From NCBI RefSeq assembly GCF_014648915.1, contig NZ_BMSA01000017.1:162418-226417 (forward strand): 64,000 nt of DNA. The letters run 5' to 3'. Each line of letters starts with the position of its first letter. Positions within the stretch are counted from its first letter, which is position 1. The position numbers and the translations under genes were made by a program. The notes beneath the pieces were generated by a model that had not been told where the DNA came from, made no database searches, and saw nothing but the letters and a program-made list of their open reading frames with translations. Source of the DNA: Streptomyces phaeofaciens. Its GTDB lineage: Bacteria > Actinomycetota > Actinomycetes > Streptomycetales > Streptomycetaceae. Positions 24,248 through 33,792 of this stretch are shown here, in pieces.

Positions 24248-24667
24248 CTAGAGCTCGGCGGGCTCGTTGGGCCGTGCCACGCACAGGCCCCAGATGACGA
24301 ACCCGGAGAAGGCGATCATCACGACCGACCAGACCGGGTAGTACGGCAGGGACAGGAAGTTGGCGATGATGACGAGCGAGGCGATGGCCACACCGCCCCA
24401 GCGCGCCCAGACCGCTCCCTGGAACAGGCCCAGGCTGACGATCACCGCGACCGCGCCGAGGGCCAGATGGATCCAGCCCCACCCGGTGAGATCGAACTTG
24501 AAGACGTACTGCTGAGTGGTGACGAAGATGTCGTCCTCGGCGATGCCCATGATGCCCCGGAAGATGTCGAGCACTCCGACGATCATGAGGGTCACGGCGG
24601 CGAAGACCATCAGGCCCTCGGCCCACTGTCGTTTGGCGGACGGCGCCTTCTGCGTGGCGTGTGTCAT
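24248..24667 (-). CDS. DUF7144-type four-helix membrane protein
   Basis: 139 residues from ATG 24667. Four hydrophobic helices are evident: about 17-40, 64-85, 90-108 and 112-130. Conserved stretches are WAEGLMVFAAVTLMIVGVLD, GIMGIAEDDIFVTTQQYVFK and GWGWIHLALGAVAV. Members occur throughout Streptomyces, often beside HdeD-like and SHOCT proteins; the function is unknown. It is 33 bases downstream of the SHOCT gene and 18 bases upstream of the lipid-kinase-like gene, so the three are probably one operon. Confidence 0.85.
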   Translation of the reverse strand: MTHATQKAPSAKRQWAEGLMVFAAVTLMIVGVLDIFRGIMGIAEDDIFVTTQQYVFKFDLTGWGWIHLALGAVAVIVSLGLFQGAVWARWGGVAIASLVIIANFLSLPYYPVWSVVMIAFSGFVIWGLCVARPNEPAEL

Positions 24668-24700
24668 CCCGTTGCCTCGATTCGGTGTCGTTCGGTGTGC

Positions 24701-25171
24701 TCAGCGGCCGGTTCCGGAAGCGACGGGGCCCGGACGGTCCGAGGGGCCCGAGTCGCTGAGGACCATGGCCTTCGCCCGGCGGAACTCCTCCTCCGAGATG
24801 TCGCCCCGGCTCTTCATCTCCGACAGCTTGTGCAGCTCGTCGACGCTGCTGGTGCCGCCGCCCGGGCTCTTGGCGGTCTCCCGGATGTACCGGTCGAACT
24901 CCTGCTGCTGCGAACGCGCCTGTGCCATCTCGCGCCGGCCCATGTTCTTGCCACGGGCGATGACGTAGACGAACACGCCCAGGAAGGGCAGCACCACGCA
25001 GAACACCAGCCAGCCGGCCTTGGCCCAGCCGCTCATGTCGTCGTCGCGGAAGATGTCGACGACGATCCGGAACAGCAGCACGAACCACATGATCCACAGG
25101 AAGAAGATCAGCATGGTCCAGAAGGCGCTGAGCAGCGGATAGTCGTACGCGAGGTAGGTTTCCCCACTCAT
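24701..25171 (-). CDS. PLDc_N-type membrane protein with C-terminal SHOCT domain
   Basis: 156 residues from ATG 25171 (ribosome site GGAGGA). Two N-terminal helices (13-38 and 50-72) carry the PLDc_N pattern (MLIFFLWIMWFVLLFRIVVD, then AKAGWLVFCVVLPFLGVFVY). A charged middle section leads to a SHOCT motif near 110-138 (SVDELHKLSEMKSRGDISEE followed by EFRRAKAMVL). SHOCT domains are short oligomerisation or docking units. It is first gene of the probable operon with DUF7144 and the lipid kinase. Confidence 0.9.
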   Translation of the reverse strand: MSGETYLAYDYPLLSAFWTMLIFFLWIMWFVLLFRIVVDIFRDDDMSGWAKAGWLVFCVVLPFLGVFVYVIARGKNMGRREMAQARSQQQEFDRYIRETAKSPGGGTSSVDELHKLSEMKSRGDISEEEFRRAKAMVLSDSGPSDRPGPVASGTGR

Positions 25172-25496
25172 GTCTGTCCTCCGTTTCCGGGCGTTCGCCC
25201 GAAGTACGTCCCGTCCCGGGCCTGCGCCCGAAGCCGTGCCGTCTTCAGCGTGCGCACGGCAAGAACCGGGCGCCTCACCCGGGGAGGGTGAGCGAATGGG
25301 GGAGCAATGCGGGGGTGCGGGGGTGCGGGGGTGCCGTGTGGTGGCGGGGCGCGGTGAGGTGCGGTTCGTCGGGGTGCCGGAGCATGGCGCGGCCCGCGTC
25401 CTCCGCCGCCCCTGACGGGGAGTGCGGCGAAGCGCGGGCGCGTACGGCGGCGGGGGCGGGTGCCGACCGCGGTGTTCTGTGTCGGACGGTTCCGGC
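25172..25496. other. Intergenic region with short GCGGGGGT repeats
   Basis: About 325 bases with no convincing gene. It contains three tandem 8-bp copies of GCGGGGGT around 25309-25332 and GC-rich low-complexity sequence on either side. It must hold the promoter of the SHOCT gene; no recognisable -35/-10 pair was found. Confidence 0.5.
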
Positions 25497-26273
25497 TCAG
25501 ACGCCTGGGCCGGAGCCGGAGCCGCCCGGAGCCGAGTCGACCGATCCCGGGCCGTCCTGCCCCGTGGCGCCCGCCCTGCGCAGTGCGGCCCGCCAGGCGA
25601 AGGCCACGGCCACCTCGACCAGGCCGATCAGGACGAGCCAGAGGCCGAGCAGCCGGGTCAGCGCGCGGGCCGACTCGGTCGGCAGGGCCAGCACCACGAT
25701 GCCGGCGACGATGGCCAGCAGGGCCCCGCCGAGCACCCAGCCGCGGTGGGGCAGGTCTTTGGAGGCGATGGCCGTGTAGAGGGTGAGCATGCCGGAGGCC
25801 AGCCAGACCACGCCGACGATCAGTGAGAGCGCGGCGATGGTCTGCAACGGATTGCGCAGGCACAGCACCCCGGCCAGCACGTACAGCACGGCCAGCAGCA
25901 GCCCGGGCACCCGCTCGCCGTGATCCTCGCGGCCGAACGCCGAGACGAACCGGAAGCCGCCGGTCACCAGCAGGTACAGGCCGATGAGCACCGCCAGCAC
26001 GTGCAGGGTCTCCTCCGGCCAGACCAGGATCAGCACACCGGGCACCAGCGTGGCGACGGCCGAGCCGAGGATCCACGTCCAGGAACGGCCGAGCGCGCCG
26101 AGGGCGGCGGCCGGATCACCCCCGGTACCGGGAAGGCCGGGGGGACGGGCGGCACCGCCGTACCCGGCGAACCCGGAGCCGGACCCGTAGGGGTCCCGCT
26201 CCGGGGCGGCCCCCGCCCCGCCGGAATTCCGCTCCGGTCCGCTCTGCGGTGCCGGACCACGCGACTCGGTCAT
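25497..26273 (-). CDS. HdeD-family (DUF308) membrane protein
   Basis: 258 residues from ATG 26273, with the site GAGGAGGAG. The first 50 residues are Gly/Pro-rich and probably disordered. Six hydrophobic helices follow in the DUF308 repeat pattern (LVPGVLILVWPEETLHVLAV, then SLIVGVVWLASGMLTLYTAI). E. coli HdeD confers acid resistance at high density; actinobacterial members are typically stress-regulated. The C-terminus is again low complexity (GGSGSGPG). It faces the divergent DUF2252 gene. Confidence 0.9.
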   Translation of the reverse strand: MTESRGPAPQSGPERNSGGAGAAPERDPYGSGSGFAGYGGAARPPGLPGTGGDPAAALGALGRSWTWILGSAVATLVPGVLILVWPEETLHVLAVLIGLYLLVTGGFRFVSAFGREDHGERVPGLLLAVLYVLAGVLCLRNPLQTIAALSLIVGVVWLASGMLTLYTAIASKDLPHRGWVLGGALLAIVAGIVVLALPTESARALTRLLGLWLVLIGLVEVAVAFAWRAALRRAGATGQDGPGSVDSAPGGSGSGPGV

Positions 26274-26492
26274 GGCTCCTCCTCGCGCGCTCCGGCGGAC
26301 CGCTCACGGGCCGCCGACGGGGCGGTGTGTGGTGACCTCACCAGGCCAGCGTGCCGCCCCTCCCGGGCCGCCGGGTCACCCCCCGCGGGTGATCCCTGCG
26401 CATCGGCGGAGCGATGAGGTGGGGGCAGCCCGTCCCGTCAGGGCCCGCCGTGGACCCCGGGCACGAGGGCAGCGGTCCAGGAGGTTCGCACG

Positions 26493-27899
26493 ATGGCCAC
26501 CACACCGACCCCCATCACGGTCATCCTGTCCCCGGCTGAGCGGGCGGCCCGCGGCAGGAACGCCCGCAGCCGGACCCCCAGGTCGGACCACGGCCGGTTC
26601 GAGGCGCCGGCCGACCGGCCCGACCCCGTCGAGGTGATCGGACGCCAGTCGGCCACCCGGCTCCCGGAGTTGGTGCCGATCCGCTACGGCCGGATGCTCG
26701 AGTCCCCGTTCCGCTTCTACCGGGGCGCTGCGGCGATCATGGCGACGGACCTCGGCGCCCTGCCCGACACCGGCCTCACGGCACAGCTCTGCGGGGACGC
26801 CCACCTGCTCAACTTCCGGCTGCTGGCCTCGCCGGAACGCCATCTGGTCTTCGACATCAACGACTTCGACGAGACGCTGGCCGGCCCCTTCGAATGGGAC
26901 GTCAAACGGCTGGCCGCCAGCCTCGCCGTCGCGGGCCGCGCGAACGGCTTCTCGGCCAAGGAACAGAACGCGACGGTCCGCGCGTGTGTCCGGGCGTACC
27001 GGGAACGGATGGGGGTGTTCGCCGGGATGAACACCCTGGACATCTGGTACGCGCAGGACGACGCCGACCGGCTACGGGAGCTGACGGCCTCGTCCATGAC
27101 CAAGGAGGCCCGGCGCCGCACCGCGCAGGCGACGGAGAGGGCCCGCACCCGGACTCACCTCCAGGCCTTCGAGCGGCTCACCCGGGTCACCGCCGAGGGC
27201 CGGCGGATCGCCCCGGACCCGCCCCTGGTCACCCCGCTGCGGGACCTCCTGGACGATCCCTCCGACGAGGAGAGGCAGCTCAGGGCCGTGGTGGACGGGT
27301 ACACCCGGACCCTGTCGTCGGAGCGCCGGCATCTGCTGCGCCACTACCGCCTGGCCGACGCGGCCCGCAAGGTGGTCGGCGTCGGCAGTGTCGGCACCCG
27401 CTGCTGGATCCTGCTCCTGCTCGGCCGGGACGACGAGGACCCCCTGCTGCTACAGGCCAAGGAGGCGCAGGACTCGGTGCTCGCCCCCCACACCCGTGGC
27501 CCCCGCTACGACAACCAGGGCCGCCGGGTGGTGGAGGGCCAGCGGCTGATCCAGACGACCAGCGACATCTTCCTCGGCTGGACCCACACCGTGGGCCTCG
27601 ACGGCCAGGGCCGGGACTTCTACGTACGGCAGCTGCGGGACTGGAAGGGCATCGCCCGGCCGGAGACCATGGACCCCGTCCTGCTCGGCCTGTTCGCCCG
27701 GCTCTGCGGGGCCTCGCTGGCCCGTGCCCACGCCCGCTCGGGCGACCCGATCGCCATCGCCGCCTATCTGGGCGGGAGCGACCGCTTCGACCGCGCTCTC
27801 ACCGGGTTCGCGCAGGACTACGCCGACCGCAACGAGCGGGACTTCACGGCGCTGGGCGCGGCGGCGCGCGCCGGCCGGGTCCCCACCGCGAGCCTCTGA
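26493..27899 (+). CDS. DUF2252 family protein
   Basis: 468 residues from ATG 26493. Conserved DUF2252 blocks: RYGRMLESPFRFYRGAAAIM, LCGDAHLLNFRLLASPERHL (GDAHxxNF, reminiscent of aminoglycoside-phosphotransferase-like catalytic loops) and VFDINDFDETLAGPFEWDVK (DxNDFD). The fold is related to protein-kinase-like phosphotransferases, so phosphotransfer to an unknown acceptor is plausible. The family has no assigned physiological role. It is divergent from HdeD across about 220 bases. Confidence 0.92.
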   Translation: MATTPTPITVILSPAERAARGRNARSRTPRSDHGRFEAPADRPDPVEVIGRQSATRLPELVPIRYGRMLESPFRFYRGAAAIMATDLGALPDTGLTAQLCGDAHLLNFRLLASPERHLVFDINDFDETLAGPFEWDVKRLAASLAVAGRANGFSAKEQNATVRACVRAYRERMGVFAGMNTLDIWYAQDDADRLRELTASSMTKEARRRTAQATERARTRTHLQAFERLTRVTAEGRRIAPDPPLVTPLRDLLDDPSDEERQLRAVVDGYTRTLSSERRHLLRHYRLADAARKVVGVGSVGTRCWILLLLGRDDEDPLLLQAKEAQDSVLAPHTRGPRYDNQGRRVVEGQRLIQTTSDIFLGWTHTVGLDGQGRDFYVRQLRDWKGIARPETMDPVLLGLFARLCGASLARAHARSGDPIAIAAYLGGSDRFDRALTGFAQDYADRNERDFTALGAAARAGRVPTASL

Positions 27900-27985
27900 C
27901 CGCGGGCCCCGGGGCCGGCGCCGGGGCCATCGAGCCTCGGCCCGGTGCCACCCGCCGGTTCCCGCACCGCCTCCCCCGTCCACGT

Positions 27986-28183
27986 CTACTCGGGCAGCTG
28001 CCGCATCTCCAGCACCCGCAGCCCCAGGGACTGGCAGCGGGCCAGCAGTCCGAACAGGTGCGCCTCGTCGACGACCTGTCCGAACAGCACGGTCTGACCG
28101 GACATGACCACATGGTCCAGCTCCGGGAAGGCTCCCTTGAGTGCCTCCGAGAGATGTCCGTCGACGCGGATCTCGTAGCGCAT
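27986..28183 (-). CDS. Small conserved 65-residue protein
   Basis: From ATG 28183, 65 residues, with a good site GGGGGAG eight bases upstream. A longer frame to 28291 would add unrelated residues. The product is MRYEIRVDGHLSEALKGAFP followed by ELDHVVMSGQTVLFG and DEAHLFGLLARCQSLGLRVL. The pattern is a single small alpha/beta domain with a regular beta-alpha alternation and no signal. Function unknown. It lies downstream of the MFS/four-helix gene pair on the same strand. Confidence 0.75.
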   Translation of the reverse strand: MRYEIRVDGHLSEALKGAFPELDHVVMSGQTVLFGQVVDEAHLFGLLARCQSLGLRVLEMRQLPE

Positions 28184-28408
28184 GAGCTGCTCTCCCCCGG
28201 GTGGCCTGGGACAGGCGGGCTGCGCCCTTACCCTGCCGATCCTCCGCCCGGCCCCGCCGTCCGGCCTCACCCCGTGCAGGTGATAAGCCACCCGGAACAG
28301 GCCCCACCTGCGCCGATGTGCCGGGCCCCGGCCGCGTCGATGCGGCGCTCCCCGGCGGCGTCGACAGTGGCGCGCCCCGGCCGCGCCACTGCCTCGGGCC
28401 CGGCCGCG

Positions 28409-28927
28409 TCAATGCTTCAGGAAGAGCTTGAACGACAGGATCAGCAGCCCGAGCACCAGATTCACCACGGCCGTGACCGTCACCAGCCCCCACGTGCCCC
28501 CGGCCCGCCGCGCCGCGGCCGCCGACCAGCCCACCTGGCCCGCCACGGCCACCGAGAGCGCGAGCCACAGCGCCCCCTCCACATCGAGGCCGAGCAGCGG
28601 GCTGACGGCCACGGCGGCGGCCGGCGGCAGGGCCGCCTGGACGATCGGCCACTCGTCTCGGCAGACGTGCAGCAGCACCCGGCGATCGGGGGTCCTGTGC
28701 GTCAGACGCGCCCCGAACACCTGGGCGTGCACGTGCGCGAGCCAGAACACCACTCCGGTGAGCACCAGCAGGATCACCAGCTCCGCCCGGGGGAACGAGC
28801 CCAGGGTCCCGGCGCCGACGATCACCGACGTGGCGAGCATGGACCCGTAGACACCCCCGGTGTAGTCGGTACGGGCCCGCCGTTCCTGGGCAGGGGTGCC
28901 GGCCGTGGCGCGCTCGGTTCGGGACAT
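28409..28927 (-). CDS. Four-helix integral membrane protein of unknown function
   Basis: 172 residues from ATG 28927 (GGGAGG upstream). Four hydrophobic segments at roughly 28-46, 48-66, 95-115 and 120-170 (the last contains two spans). FWLAHVHAQVFGARL carries two conserved-looking histidines in a helix. It begins 19 bases after the MFS stop codon, so it is likely cotranscribed and might be an accessory of that exporter. No family could be named with confidence. Confidence 0.75.
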   Translation of the reverse strand: MSRTERATAGTPAQERRARTDYTGGVYGSMLATSVIVGAGTLGSFPRAELVILLVLTGVVFWLAHVHAQVFGARLTHRTPDRRVLLHVCRDEWPIVQAALPPAAAVAVSPLLGLDVEGALWLALSVAVAGQVGWSAAAARRAGGTWGLVTVTAVVNLVLGLLILSFKLFLKH

Positions 28928-28946
28928 CGCGGCCTCCCTCGGCGCG

Positions 28947-30566
28947 TCAGTGGGCGGGACCGGGGGCCGCGCCCGCCTCGGACTGCTTCGGCCGGGCGGA
29001 CGTCCGGCCCGGCAGCCCCGGCGTGACCAGGAAACTGGCGAGGGTGATGCCGCCGGCGGCGAGGATGGCCGCCTTCAGGCCGTCCAGCTGCGCCTGCGCG
29101 TAGGAGTCCGTGAGGGCGTCGACCTCGGCGGGTGGCAGCCCGGCCTGTTCGGCGGCCGAGCGCACCTGGTCGGTGGGGACGAAGCTGATGCCGGACTCGA
29201 GGGCCACCCCGGTCTCCTGCCGGGCCTGCTCGGACAGGTCCGGATGGTCCTCCACCTCGGTGGTGAAGGCCTGGGCCAGCGCTCCGACGAGCAGCGACCC
29301 GATGAGCGCGGTACCGAGCGCGGATCCGAGGTTCTGGGCCGTGAACTGGAGTCCGCCGACCTCACTGCGCCCCGCCCCGCCGACGCTGGACTGGACGACA
29401 TTGCCCAGCTGCGAGGCGAGCAGGCCCATGCCGACGCCGAGCAGGGCCATGGCCCCGGCGAACTGGCCGTCGTCGATGACGGGATCGATGGTGGCCAGCA
29501 GCCACACGATGGCCGCGGCCAGCAGGAGCAGTCCCAGCCGCACCACCCGGCGGGGCCCCGCCGCCCGCCCCAGCCGGGCCGCGCCCAGGGAGGCCACGAG
29601 CATGGTGACGGACACGGGGAGCAGCCGCAGCCCCGTCTCGAAGGCGTCGAAGCCCTGGACCACCTGGAGGTACAGCGGGATGGCGAAGAACAGCCCGAGC
29701 AGGATGAGGTTCTGGGCGAGCAGGGTCAGCAACCCGGAGCGCAGGGCCGGGACCCGCAGCAGGTCCAGATGGACCAGCGGGTCGGCCCGGCGGGCCTCCC
29801 GGCGCCGCTCCCAGTGCGGGAAGACGGCGAGGACGGCCGCTCCGGCGCCGATGACGAACAGCGTCGGCGCGAAGCCCAGCACGGTGAAGGGCGGGTTGCG
29901 GGGCTGTACCCAGCCCCAGGTGCCGCTCTGCAGCACGCCGAGCACGCACAGCCCCAGCCCGACGGCCGACAGGGCGGCGCCGACGCCGTCCAGCCGGGGG
30001 CGGGGGCCGGTCCGGGGCGCCTCGGTGATCACCCGGCGGCAGGCGAGCATCGCCAGGACGACGACGACCTCCCCGGCGAACACCAGCCGCCAGGTGAGAT
30101 ACGTCGTCACCCAGCCGCCGAGCAGCGGTCCGACGGCGATGCCGGCGCCCGCGAGGCCGCCGATGACGCCGTAGGCCACGGCCCGGTCGCGCCCCTGGTA
30201 GGACTCGGCCACCAGGGCCGCCATGGCCGGCAGCACCATCGCGGCGCCGAGCCCCTCGACGACCGACCAGCCGATCGCGAGGACCCACACGGTGGGGGCG
30301 ACGGCGGTCAGGGCGGAGCCGGTGCCGTAGACGACGAGTCCGACCAGGAAGAGGCGCCGTCGTCCGAAGATGTCCCCGAGCCGGCCGCCGACGACCATGA
30401 AGGCCGCCATGACCAGCGCGTACAGCGTGATGACGGCCTGGATGGCGGTCACCTCGGTGTCGAAGTCCTCGACCAGCTGGCTGATCGACACGCTCATGAC
30501 GGACGTGTCCAGGACCATCAGGAACTGTGCGGTGCCCAGCACGATCAGAGCCCGCCAGTGTGCCAT
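28947..30566 (-). CDS. DHA2-type MFS drug exporter (14 TMS)
   Basis: 539 residues from ATG 30566, with the site GAGGTG; the in-frame extension to 30653 is not needed. Fourteen helices; motif A (GGRLGDIFGRRRLFLVGLVV) and motif C (VIGGLAGAGIAVGPLLGGWV) are clear. The opening LGTAQFLMVLDTSVMSVSIS is the DHA2 motif D1. Such proteins export drugs or metabolites by proton antiport. The large LuxR regulator gene ends 153 bases upstream on the same strand and may control it. Confidence 0.94.
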   Translation of the reverse strand: MAHWRALIVLGTAQFLMVLDTSVMSVSISQLVEDFDTEVTAIQAVITLYALVMAAFMVVGGRLGDIFGRRRLFLVGLVVYGTGSALTAVAPTVWVLAIGWSVVEGLGAAMVLPAMAALVAESYQGRDRAVAYGVIGGLAGAGIAVGPLLGGWVTTYLTWRLVFAGEVVVVLAMLACRRVITEAPRTGPRPRLDGVGAALSAVGLGLCVLGVLQSGTWGWVQPRNPPFTVLGFAPTLFVIGAGAAVLAVFPHWERRREARRADPLVHLDLLRVPALRSGLLTLLAQNLILLGLFFAIPLYLQVVQGFDAFETGLRLLPVSVTMLVASLGAARLGRAAGPRRVVRLGLLLLAAAIVWLLATIDPVIDDGQFAGAMALLGVGMGLLASQLGNVVQSSVGGAGRSEVGGLQFTAQNLGSALGTALIGSLLVGALAQAFTTEVEDHPDLSEQARQETGVALESGISFVPTDQVRSAAEQAGLPPAEVDALTDSYAQAQLDGLKAAILAAGGITLASFLVTPGLPGRTSARPKQSEAGAAPGPAH

Positions 30567-30719
30567 CGCGCACCTCGCCCGGTCGGCCCGAAGCGCCGGC
30601 CGGAGTCGGCCGGCCGGTGACCGGCACATGACCGGCCACCACCCCGATCCCATCGGACGAACCCGCCGCGCGCCTCACCCGCCACGGGCGAAGGCGGCGG
30701 GCGGCGCGGACCCGTGCGG

Positions 30720-33383
30720 TCAGATCAGCCCCAGTTCCCGCGCCCGGCGCACCGCGTCGTTGCGGCGGTTCACCGACAGTTTCCGGTAGGCGCTCTTGAG
30801 GTGCGTCTTGACCGTGTTCACGGAGACGTACAGGTCCGCGGCGATCTCCTCGGTCGACATCGGCTGGGCCAGCCGCAGCAGCACATCCCGTTCGCGGCCG
30901 CTCAGCTCCTCCACGACCGGCGGCGGCCGGTCCTCGGGCGGCGTCGCACCGGGGGTGAGCCAGCCCTCGGCCAGGGCGCGCAGGGGCGCGGCGCCCAGGA
31001 GGGGCCGGATCCAGGGCCCGGCTTCGAGGAAGGGCCGGCGCAGCAGGTCGCGCCGCGCCTCGTGCAGGGCCTGGGCGACGAACCGGCGCGCGGCGGCCGC
31101 GTCTCCGGTCTCGTCGGCGGCCTGCGCGCGCACCAGCGTGGCGCGGACCGTCAGGGCCGGCCCGGAGCGGGCGTCGGGGCTGATCCGGTCGAGCAGGTCC
31201 ACCGCCGCCTCGGGCCGGCCCGCCGCGAGCCGGGCCTTGGCGGCCCCCACGGCACAGCCCACCTGTTCGTCGGGCATCCCCTCCAGCAGCTCCGCGGCGG
31301 TCTCCGGCCGCCCCGCGGCCAGGTGCCCGGCGGCGGCCACGAGCGCCGCCTGGCCCTGGGCCCACGGCGAGTCCGCGTCGGCGACGACGGCCGGCCGCGC
31401 CGCTTCGAGGGCGGCCCGGGTGTCACCGCGGGCCAGATGGAGGCGGGCGGTGGCGAGGGCGCGGCCGGCCTCCAGCACGGGGTCGCGCATGGCGGGGTAG
31501 GAGGCGCCGGCGGTGTCGAGGAGGGCCCGGGCCTTGCGCAGCTCGTTGCGGTCGACGGCGACGGCGGCCAGGACCAGCCGCCCGATGCCGGACCCGGACG
31601 GCTGGGGCAGGCCGAAACGCTCCGTCTCGGTCAGCGCCGCCCTGGCCTTGCGTTCCGCCCTGCCGGGCCAGCCGCCGAGATAGTCGATCAGCGCCAGCCG
31701 GCCCAGGGCGTCCTCGCGCAGGAGGGCCGTCGAGGCCCCGCCCGCGCAGTCGGCCACCTCGGTCAGGGCGGCACGCGCCTCCTCGAAGCGGCCGGCCCAC
31801 AGCCGTGCCGAGCCCAGGTGGGCCAGGAGCAGGGCGGTGATCTCGGGGTGCTCGTCCAGCAGCTGGGCGGGGACCCGCTCACGCAGCCGCCCGGCCGCCT
31901 CGGCGGCCTCCTCCGCCCGTCCCACGGCGCCGGTCAGCCGGGCCGCCAGGGCCTCCAGCAGGGCGCAGCTCAGCTCGGCGGCGGCCGAGTCCGGCGGGTC
32001 GTTCGCCCGGCGCTCCCGCGCCAGGCCCTGTTCCGCGCGGTGCAGATGGGCCAGACCGTGCTCCAGGTCGCAGCGCGAGAGGTCGCGGGCGGCGCGGACG
32101 AGGTCCGTCGCGGGGCCCCTGGCCTCGGGCGCCATCCGGGAGAACAGTTCGGTGAGGTCGTCGGCGAGGAGTCCGGTGAAGAGCCTGCCGATGGCGAGGT
32201 CGTCGATCAGGGCGCCGGCGGTGAACTCCCAGTCGCCGGCGGCGGCACCGTGCCCGAGTGTCTCGGTCAGCGACCCGGAGCGCCGCAGCCAGCGCGCGGC
32301 CCGTCGGTGCAGCTCCGGCTCCAGGCCGGGTTCGCGTACCCGCAAGTGGGCCCGGAGGATCTCCCCGAACAGCGGATGGAGCCGGTACCGGTCGTGTCCG
32401 AGGTGCTCGACGAAGGCGTTGTCGCGGTGCAGCCCGGCCAGCAGGGGCCCGGCGTCGCAGCGGCCGGTCAGGGCGTTGGCCAGTTCGGGGCAGAACCGCT
32501 CCAGGACGCTGACCCGCAGCAGCAGGTCCTGGATCTCGGGGCTCTGCCGCTTGAGGACCTCCGCCAGCAGGAAGTCGGCGACGGTGGACCGGTCGGCCTC
32601 GAACTCCTTCAGGTATCGCTCCGGGTCGGGGCTCTCCTGCGCGGCCAGGGCGCACAGCCGCAGGCCGGCGGCCCATCCCCGGGTCCGCTCCACGAGCGCC
32701 CGCGCCGCGCTCACCGGGAGCCGCAGCCCGTGCAGGGCGAGCAGGGCGGCCGCCTCCTCCGGGGTGAAGGCCAGTTCCGCGCCCCTGATCTCCGTCAGGT
32801 CTCCCGCGGCCCGGTAGCGGTGCAGGGGCAGCAGGGGTTCGGTGCGGGTGACGAGGATCAGGCGCAGTCCCGGTCCCGCGTGGTGCAGGACGAACTCCAG
32901 CTGCTCGGCGATCTCGGGATCGGAGACCCGGTCGTACTCGTCGAGGACCAGTGTGACGGGCCGGTCCCGGGTGCTCAGTTCGGCGGCGAGCCGGGCCAGC
33001 AGGGTCCGGGGCACCTGGCTCGCGTCCGCCGGGCTGCCGCCGCCGGGGGGCAGGGTCACGCCGACGGTCCGCAGGGCTTCGAGGAGATAGGCCCAGAACA
33101 TGCCGGGCCCCTGGTCCGCCGCGTCGGTGGTGAACCAGGCGAGGGGCGTCTCGCGGTCGGCGGCCCAGTCGGCGAGCAGCAGGGTCTTGCCCGCCCCCGC
33201 GGCGCCGTTGACCATCGTCAGCGGGGTCCGCAGGGCCTGGTCCAGATGGCGGACCAGCCGCTCGCGCCGCAGGAACGTCTCGGGGCGCGCCGGTACCGCG
33301 AACCGTGTCCGCAGATACGGATCTCCTCGGGGATCCGCCTCCGGGACCATCGGTTCCGGGTCGCTCTCCTCGAGCCCAGCCAT
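30720..33383 (-). CDS. Large MalT/LAL-type LuxR transcriptional regulator
   Basis: 887 residues from ATG 33383. Walker A GAAGAGKT at 60-67 and a Walker B-like TLVLDEYD (144-151) make an N-terminal STAND ATPase. Residues about 350-810 are TPR/MalT-like helices (many Ala/Arg/Leu pairs). The C-terminal LuxR HTH spans about 826-887 (ELSGRERDVLLRLAQPMSTE and SVNTVKTHLKSAYRKLSVNR). Members of this family activate antibiotic or sugar operons in response to a ligand. Neighbours point to control of the MFS exporter, not to a biosynthetic cluster. Confidence 0.93.
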   Translation of the reverse strand: MAGLEESDPEPMVPEADPRGDPYLRTRFAVPARPETFLRRERLVRHLDQALRTPLTMVNGAAGAGKTLLLADWAADRETPLAWFTTDAADQGPGMFWAYLLEALRTVGVTLPPGGGSPADASQVPRTLLARLAAELSTRDRPVTLVLDEYDRVSDPEIAEQLEFVLHHAGPGLRLILVTRTEPLLPLHRYRAAGDLTEIRGAELAFTPEEAAALLALHGLRLPVSAARALVERTRGWAAGLRLCALAAQESPDPERYLKEFEADRSTVADFLLAEVLKRQSPEIQDLLLRVSVLERFCPELANALTGRCDAGPLLAGLHRDNAFVEHLGHDRYRLHPLFGEILRAHLRVREPGLEPELHRRAARWLRRSGSLTETLGHGAAAGDWEFTAGALIDDLAIGRLFTGLLADDLTELFSRMAPEARGPATDLVRAARDLSRCDLEHGLAHLHRAEQGLARERRANDPPDSAAAELSCALLEALAARLTGAVGRAEEAAEAAGRLRERVPAQLLDEHPEITALLLAHLGSARLWAGRFEEARAALTEVADCAGGASTALLREDALGRLALIDYLGGWPGRAERKARAALTETERFGLPQPSGSGIGRLVLAAVAVDRNELRKARALLDTAGASYPAMRDPVLEAGRALATARLHLARGDTRAALEAARPAVVADADSPWAQGQAALVAAAGHLAAGRPETAAELLEGMPDEQVGCAVGAAKARLAAGRPEAAVDLLDRISPDARSGPALTVRATLVRAQAADETGDAAAARRFVAQALHEARRDLLRRPFLEAGPWIRPLLGAAPLRALAEGWLTPGATPPEDRPPPVVEELSGRERDVLLRLAQPMSTEEIAADLYVSVNTVKTHLKSAYRKLSVNRRNDAVRRARELGLI

Positions 33384-33564
33384 CCGCTCACCGCCCTGGT
33401 CCGACCGGCAGGTCGTAGGTGGAGCTCGTCCCCTCCAGCATCCCAGCCCTCGGCCCCGGGCGCGCTACGGGAACCCGGGCGCCCTGTCCTGACCAGGCAC
33501 GGACGGCTGGGCCGGCCGGCTGATCCGGGCGCCCGCGGCGACGCCGACTCCCGGGCCACCGCGG

Positions 33565-33654
33565 CCACCCCGGCCATCTTGGCCACCCCGGCCATCTTGG
33601 CCACCCCGGCCATCTTGGCCACCCCGGCCATCTTGGCCACCCCGGCGACCTTGG
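33565..33654. repeat. 18-bp tandem repeat, five units
   Basis: CCACCCCGGCCATCTTGG occurs at 33565, 33583, 33601 and 33619 without change. A fifth unit at 33637 reads CCACCCCGGCGACCTTGG. The sequence further right to about 33800 is a looser mix of CCCGGCCACCC and CCGTCCCCGCC motifs. The array lies between the LuxR start and the end of an epimerase gene, about 180 bases upstream of the LuxR start. Confidence 0.9.
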
Positions 33655-33792
33655 CCGCCCCGGCCACCCGCAGCCGTCCCCGCCCTCCCCGGCCCCCCGG
33701 TCGCCCTCAGCCATCCCCCGCCACCCCGGCCGCCCTCAGCCGTCCCCGCCCCCCCAACATCCCCGGCCACCCGCGGCCGTCCCCCGCCTCCC

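Noticed and set aside
33218..33667. Frame encoding AGVAKM hexapeptide repeats through the 18-bp array
   Set aside because: The repeat unit is a multiple of three, so any frame gives a tidy peptide; the rest is non-coding in character and overlaps the LuxR gene.
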